This document shows, one piece after another, positions 58,978-64,000 of a stretch of 64,000 bases of DNA. The DNA is from Colias croceus. Lineage: Eukaryota; Arthropoda; Insecta; Lepidoptera; Pieridae. The first letter of the stretch is position 1. Every line of letters begins with the position of its first letter. A model generated the notes under the pieces. The model saw only the letters and a list, made by a program, of their open reading frames with translations. It did not search any database and was not told the origin of the DNA. A program made the position numbers and the translations under genes. The DNA is taken from the NCBI RefSeq assembly GCF_905220415.1, contig NC_059565.1:1946501-2010500 (forward strand), written 5' to 3'.

Positions 58978-59199
58978 CTAGCTTTCGCTTCGCGGCTTCG
59001 CTCGCTTTGTTTAAAACTTAAAAAATTATATACTAAAACCTTAATCGGGAACCAGTCTCAATTAAAAAAACCACATCAAAATCCGTTGCGTAGTTTTAAA
59101 GATTTAAGCATACATAGGGACGGACAGAAAGCTTCTTTGTTTTTTTTTTTTTTTTTTTTTATACATGATAGGCAGGCGTTTGTTTTGTACTATGTAGTG
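58978..59199 (-). mobile_element. HLE-D with a poly(T)/repeat H insertion
   Basis: CTAGCTTTCGCTTCGCGGCT starts it and TTTGTACTATGTAGTGATAA ends it. Between GCTTCTTTG and TTTTGTAC sits a run of more than 20 T plus ATACATGATAGGCAGGCG (59140-59185), which resembles the beginning of repeat H at 29088. Confidence 0.78.
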
Positions 59200-59204
59200 A
59201 TAAT

Positions 59205-59352
59205 AGATAGATATATTTTATTTATTTATGTTTTATTGCTCTGAATAAATTACAAATTGAGACTTACCTACATACATTGTAACAAACGGCGGCCTTATCG
59301 CTAAATAGCGATTTCTTCCAGACAACCGGTTGTACAGAGAGAAATTAAGATA
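59205..59352 (-). mobile_element. LINE 3'-end fragment with conserved hairpin
   Basis: On the minus strand it reads ACAACCGGTTGTCTGGAAG, the hairpin ATCGCTATTTAGCGAT (59297-59312), AAGGCCGCC and an ATAAATAAAATATATC tail. The order matches the 3' UTR of the 39053 LINE. Confidence 0.72.
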
Positions 59353-59784
59353 TAGTTTTCCTAATACAGTAAAATAGAAGACGATTTATTTACATTTTCC
59401 TTATAAGGAAATTTATTTGTTTATCGAAGTAATAATTTAGTTATTACCGAGTTACATAATAATTTAGTTATTAACTAGGTAGTTACCTTTTTACATTGTC
59501 AGAAATATTCATCCTCAACTTGCGTCATCTTATAGATTGCTATCATTATGCAAAAATTATGCATTTAGGCTTAGCAGTTTCAGCTATGACACATAGCATT
59601 CAGTTATATTTCCTATTCTACAAATTTTCTTATATCTACCCTTATAATTAAAATGGATCACTATTTTAGTATTTAACAACTTAACGTATACAAACATACA
59701 TATTTTAATTAATAATATTACGTATGGATGTTTAATAAAACTGCGAAAAATAGCCTTCCTTTTGTGATAGAAAAATATATACTG
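59353..59784. other. AT-rich stretch, no gene recognised
   Basis: Nothing is supported. The 113-codon frame at 59728-60069 runs through a SINE and is not a gene. Confidence 0.35.
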
Positions 59785-60030
59785 ACTGGCCTGGCTTGGT
59801 TGGTAGTGACCCTGCCTTCCAAGTCACTGGTCGTGGGTTCGATTCCCACCCGGGGAAAATATTTGTGTGATGAACATAGATGTTTGTTCTGTGTCTGGGT
59901 GTTAATTATCTATATAAGTATTTATTTAAAATTATCTATGCATCAGCCATCTGGTTTCCATAACACAAGCGAAAGCTGGGATCAGATCGTGCCGTGTGTG
60001 AAAATTGTCCTGAAATATTTATTTATTCAT
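59785..60030 (+). mobile_element. tRNA-headed SINE, family 2, copy 2
   Basis: TGGCTTGGTTGGTAGTGACC (A box), GTGGGTTCGATTCCCACCCG (B box), AAATATTTGTGTGATGAACA and GATCGTGCCGTGTGTGAAAA parallel the copy at 45191. Confidence 0.86.
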
Positions 60031-60301
60031 ATTTATATATTCATGATTAGCCTTTATAAGTCGAATTGAGGTACTTTAGGTTATATGCTCGAGTGCTTAA
60101 CATTATACTATAGAGTACATAATATAATTTTATAAATATTTTATATCATTGACAAAATAATTATTTATGAAAACCGCAATACAAACCGCTTCATAAAAAT
60201 ATATTCGAATCCTTTGTGGTTAGTTTGAGTTACAAATCAAGGTTAGGATATAGGTTATTTTTAAACTAAAATGTATATGATTTAACCTTCTTATTATATA
60301 T

Positions 60302-60486
60302 TAGCTGTGCCCCGCGGTTTCACCCGCGTGGCTCCGCTCCTGTTGGTCTTAGCGTGATGATATAATATAGCCTAAAGCCTTCCTCGATAAATGGGCTATC
60401 TAACACTGAAATATTTTTTTTAAATCGGACTAGTTCTTGCGATAAGCGCGTTCAAACAAACAAACCCTTCAGCTTTATAATATTAC
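60302..60486 (-). mobile_element. HLE-C copy next to a LINE tail
   Basis: TTAGCTGTGCCCCGCGGTTT starts it and AGCTTTATAATATTACATAG ends it, immediately before the LINE microsatellite tail. Confidence 0.82.
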
Positions 60487-60490
60487 ATAG

Positions 60491-60570
60491 TGAAATGAAA
60501 TGAAATGAAATGAAATGAAATGAAATGAAATGAAATGAAATGAAATGAAATGAAATGAAATGAAATGAAA
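60491..60570 (-). repeat. (TTTCA)16 pentanucleotide tail of a LINE
   Basis: Sixteen perfect TGAAA units on the plus strand, i.e. TTTCA repeats at the 3' end of the minus-strand LINE. Confidence 0.92.
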
Positions 60571-60755
60571 TAATTTATTTGCAGGAATTGTGGTCTACAA
60601 GGTTTTACAATAGGTATATTACATTAAAGTCCGCACAATTCGCCAGCAGACTGGCATACAAATATTTATGTGTATTTAACTAAATTACAATATATATTTA
60701 GATTAATTTTAACATTTTACATTACAGTTATTATTATTATCTACCTTTTCTATCT

Positions 60756-62880
60756 TTAGTGTTTACAAGCAAAGAACTCATTTATATTATAAAAGCAATG
60801 AGATTGCAGCCACTTTTTTAATTTAAGTTTAAACAATTGCATGGGCAATTCCTTAAATGCCATTGGGATTTTATTATATATCTTCGCACTCATAACATGA
60901 CTGTTTTTGCTACATAAAGCAGTGCGACAAATTGGAAGTTGCAATCTGTGAGGATCCCTGGTTGGGTACTGACTATTTTGACAACTTTTAATGTACATAT
61001 AGGGATGCTGTTTCACAAATATTCCAACCTCCAAGATGTATAAGGAAGTAAGTGTTAAAAGTCCGAGTCGCTTAAATAAGTCTCGACAACTTTCTAAGGG
61101 CCCTACTCCACATATTGCTCTGACACACCTTTTCTGAGCTATAAAAACTTTTTTTACGTTAGTAGAGTTGCCCCATAAAATAAGACCATACCGAAGCAAC
61201 GATGAAACATAACCATGATATGCAATGATTGCCGCTCTCTCATCAATAATCTGTTTAATTCTTCTGAGGGCAAATACAAACTTATTTACACGGGTACAAA
61301 CAGAATCCGTGTGAGCTTTCCAATTTAAGTGGTTGTCTAATGTGATACCTAAAAATACCGTTTCAGTAACTTCGTCAATACGTTGTCCATTATAAATTAT
61401 ATCAAGGTTATGTCTAATGTTATGATAATTACAGAATTGCATTAGTTTTGTCTTTGTAATGTTAGGAGTTAAATTATTATATTTTAGCCATTCTGTTACA
61501 TTTTTAATAGTCAAATAAATGTCTTCTTTGTAGGTGGTCAATTTGTTACGAGGTATGGTGATGGATACATCATCCGCGAAAAGAGTACATTTATGTTCTG
61601 TAACGTTAGGAAGATCATTTATGTACAATAAGAACAGGAGAGGCCCGAGGATACTGCCTTGTGGCACTCCGTATTTATTATGTACGTATTGTGATCTTAC
61701 CGACTTTTTTAACGAATTGTTGTCTATATACGATATCTCTACACATTGCATACGGTTAGTCAAGTATGAGGTCAGCCACTTGTGCGCTGGACCTCTTATT
61801 CCGTACAGAAAACATTTGCTGAGTAGAAATTCATGGTCAACACAGTCAAATGCACAGCTCATATCAAAGAAGACTACAGATACCTCATTACGCCTATCAA
61901 TGTTGTCAATAATATTTTTTGTCAATGTGTGAGTTGCGAGTGTGGTCGATTTACCTTGTTGAAATCCATTCTGTTCTTGTTTAATGATATTAAATTTACT
62001 TATAAATCGATTTAACCTGCTATACATAATTTTTTCATAAATCTTTGCTATTATTGGTATAAGGGTAATTGGTCTATAATTGACTAATTCCTGACGTTTG
62101 CCTTTTTTATGTATAGGTCTAATGACTGAATATTTGAGTCTATCAGGGAATATACCTTGTGTAAGAGATAAATTAAGCAGATGGACTAATACAGGACATA
62201 TTACTTTAATACACATTTTAATAGTACATGTTGGTATATTGTCATATCCTACTGCTGCAGTATTATTCAAGGATTGTACAGCTTTATAAACATCGGATTC
62301 TATGCACGGAGATAAGAAAATAGAGGATTCTTTAGACACAATACTATACTTAGCAGAACCAGAACCATTAGCGGAGTTATGTCTATTGAAAAACGTATTG
62401 AAAGCTTCTGCAATTTTAGCTGGTTCATCTATTACAATATCGTTTTGTGATATATATTCGATATTTTCAGACATGTTACTATTATTAATTTTATTTGATA
62501 TTATATTCCATGTCGCTTTTGATTTATTTTTTGATTTATTTATATAATTACGGTTAATACATTTTTGAGAAGATACAATACACTTTCTTAAAACTCTTTC
62601 GTATTTTTTATAATTATTTCTGTTATTTTCAGATTTATTTTTGTAGTATATATGACGAAGCTTACGTTTATTTCGACTTGAGATTCTTATACCTTTTGAA
62701 ATCCATTTGGGTGATGCTACACTGTTCTTTAATTTGATTTTGTTTATGGGAAAGCATAGATCAAAAAATAATTGAATGATGTCATGAAATTCATTGAAAG
62801 CTTCATTACTTGAGGTTTGTTGTAGAACCTCGGTCCAGGATAAGCTGTTTAGAGCATTAACAAATTTCTTCGTATTTTCT
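60756..62880 (-). CDS. LINE reverse transcriptase portion of ORF2
   Basis: This part copies element RNA into DNA at the target site. From the ATG at 62474 the 572-codon frame shows AVGYDNIP, VNYRPITLIPIIAKIYEKIM, QNGFQQGKSTT, VVFFDMSCAFDCVDH (first catalytic Asp), YGVPQGSILGPLLFLLYIND and LFADDVSI (Asp pair). The frame is in fact open further upstream to about 62899, reading KSKATWNIISNKIN just before the ATG and SPKWISKGIRI earlier, a normal LINE linker, so the ATG is not the true start. It differs from the 39053 LINE in sequence and tail. Confidence 0.88.
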
Positions 62881-63345
62881 TTACTGTAACAACGTTTTTT
62901 TTATAAAGATGTGATTTTTTTTCTTCACTGTGGCAATGGGAAATTGTAACGTTTTGCCAGTTTCATGGTCTGACAGATCAAGAAAATGAACTTTGCCAAT
63001 TGACTCTCTAATGTTACTTATGATAACATCCAAGCAGGAGTTTCGCCGCGTGGGTTGGTTAATGTGCAAATAAAGGTTGTAGGCCATTAAGATTTCTTTA
63101 AAACTATTGGAAATGGGTGTATTTTTTAAAATATCAATGTTCATGTCGCCAGCAATTATGATTTTTTTATTTGATTTAAAAGTCATTTTATGCAAAAGAA
63201 TTTCAAAAATGTTTAGAAAGTTGGTACTATTAGAATCTGGTGTCCTATAGATACAAATAATAATCATTTTCATATTTGGTATTTCGACTCCGCAACATTC
63301 AAATACTTTTTCCACTGAAATTTCATTAGTGTAGACATAGATTTA
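62881..63345 (-). pseudogene. LINE endonuclease portion of ORF2, separated by a frameshift
   Basis: It encodes the second half of an APE-type endonuclease: MIIICIYRTPDSNSTNF, IIIAGDMNIDIL (GDMN for GDFN), LDVIISNI and LDLSDHETG with the catalytic SDH. The frame is open upstream of the GTG at 63315 to 63345 (IYVYTNEIS). It ends at 62881, about 10 codons past a T8 run at 62895-62902. A one-base slip there would connect it to the reverse transcriptase frame. Confidence 0.82.
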
Positions 63346-63382
63346 GTCTTAAAGATTTTCAATCGATATTGTAACCGTTTTT

Positions 63383-63477
63383 GAACTTCTTTAGGCGCGT
63401 TGAGAGTAAAATTTCAAGGTCGCGTCATGGTGTAAGGCGACGATTATATGGTATCTTTGAATCTTGCCAAAGAAGTA
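63383..63477. mobile_element. GAAGTGAAAC MITE, short copy
   Basis: GAACTTCTTTAGGCGCGTTG then AGAGTAAAATTTCAAGG and AATCTTGCCAAAGAAGTA match the ends of 28322-28656. Confidence 0.6.
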
Positions 63478-64000
63478 TTTTTTCTAGAAAAGTACTTAGG
63501 TTAGCAATTTTATTATAATATCAGTACATAAGCATTTTTTTATTAAGCTTTAAAGGAAAATCAAACAGACGAATATTTTTATATAGTTTTTATGACTTAT
63601 TATAATTATAATAATAAAAAAAATAAAAAAAATAATATTAAAAATAAAAATAAAAAATAAAAAATATTTATACTGGTATGGTAATGTTTACTAGTCTTTA
63701 CGGTTGCAAATTACTACTACTATTGTTTTTCTACCGTGAAACTGTTAACTAAATCATTGTAATACTATTTCCTACAAATAATAACATAAAAAAAATTACA
63801 ATACCAATACAATTTTTTTGGGAATCGTACTCCAAGCGCGTTTATGTCTTATTCACATAATATTTGATATGATGTCATACCTTCATTGTTTGAACGTTTT
63901 TCGATGGTCACTATACAAATATGTGATTAATTAAACATATATATACAAAAAATATTGTATAGAACGATTAATTTATTTACAATTTTGAACTATGGAGTTT
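63478..64000. other. AT-rich stretch, no gene recognised
   Basis: It has an A/T-rich low-complexity tract at 63605-63670 and nothing else that I recognise. Confidence 0.35.

Larger units (their letters stand above)
60491..63345 (-). mobile_element. Non-LTR retrotransposon (LINE), 5'-truncated
   Basis: It comprises partial endonuclease, linker, reverse transcriptase, a 3' UTR of about 180 bp and a TTTCA-repeat tail. The endonuclease frame is open up to 63345. Sequence from about 63383 belongs to a MITE, so the left half of ORF2 and any ORF1 are missing. Confidence 0.88.

Noticed and set aside
59728..60069. 113-codon frame
   Set aside because: It passes through a tRNA-headed SINE, including the B box.
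61534..62547. Plus-strand frames opposite the minus LINE
   Set aside because: Antisense shadows of the reverse transcriptase frame.

Overview
This is a nuclear, AT-rich window from an insect, almost certainly a lepidopteran (moth or butterfly). The main grounds are one well-supported spliced gene of insect/animal type and a dense load of interspersed repeats that I recognise from lepidopteran genomes: Helitron-like elements ending in CTAG, tRNA-headed SINEs, a mag-type short-LTR gypsy element and several TIR elements. There are no bacterial operons, CRISPR arrays or rRNA genes.

Host genes. The left 3.5 kb holds the 3' end of a TALE-homeobox gene of the PREP/PKNOX class on the + strand: a homeodomain exon at 254-389, a linker exon at 1384-1464, an acidic terminal exon at 2364-2477 and a further exon from 3364. 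The last two give alternative C-termini. Beyond this, host coding sequence is limited to weak single-exon candidates: a minus-strand terminal exon (12845-12922) with a poly(A) signal, a plus-strand terminal exon (30287-30387), a possible first exon with a signal peptide (33210-33288, minus) and a TATA promoter with a non-coding first exon (57382-57535, plus).

Mobile DNA. Three retrotransposons dominate: a 5'-truncated LINE with an 820-codon ORF (39053-about 42090, +); a complete Ty3/gypsy mag-like element with identical 99-bp LTRs and a 1382-codon gag-pol ORF (51500-55909, -), nested in a Helitron-like element; and a 5'-truncated LINE with one frameshift and a TTTCA-repeat tail (60491-about 63345, -). 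DNA transposons include a decayed mariner (36637-37911), a 2.16-kb hAT-like element with a perfect 8-bp target duplication (25319-27476), a 629-bp hAT-like element filled with CTTGGT repeats (42233-42861), a pogo-like MITE, a long-TIR MITE, a TAA-duplicating MITE, and a pair of about 310-bp elements (4661-4972 and 56070-56374) that each carry what looks like the first exon of a THAP-domain protein.

Helitron-like background. Over 50 short elements share a start like TACTAATATTATAAA and an end of the form GCGGGCGAAGC...CTAG. I call the families HLE-A (body GCGAAAGTTTGT), HLE-B (GCGAAAGTAACTCTG), HLE-C (AGCTGAAGAGTTTGTTTG, GAACGCGCTAATCTC), HLE-D (CACTACATAGTATAAAAC, AAGTCGCTTTC), HLE-E (AACTCAAAGGTGACTG) and HLE-G (3' end GGCGGACCGCTAGT). 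Strand in these entries means orientation towards the CTAG end. Several copies are chimeras between families. The copies are probably non-autonomous and mobilised in trans; no Helitron replicase/helicase is in the window.
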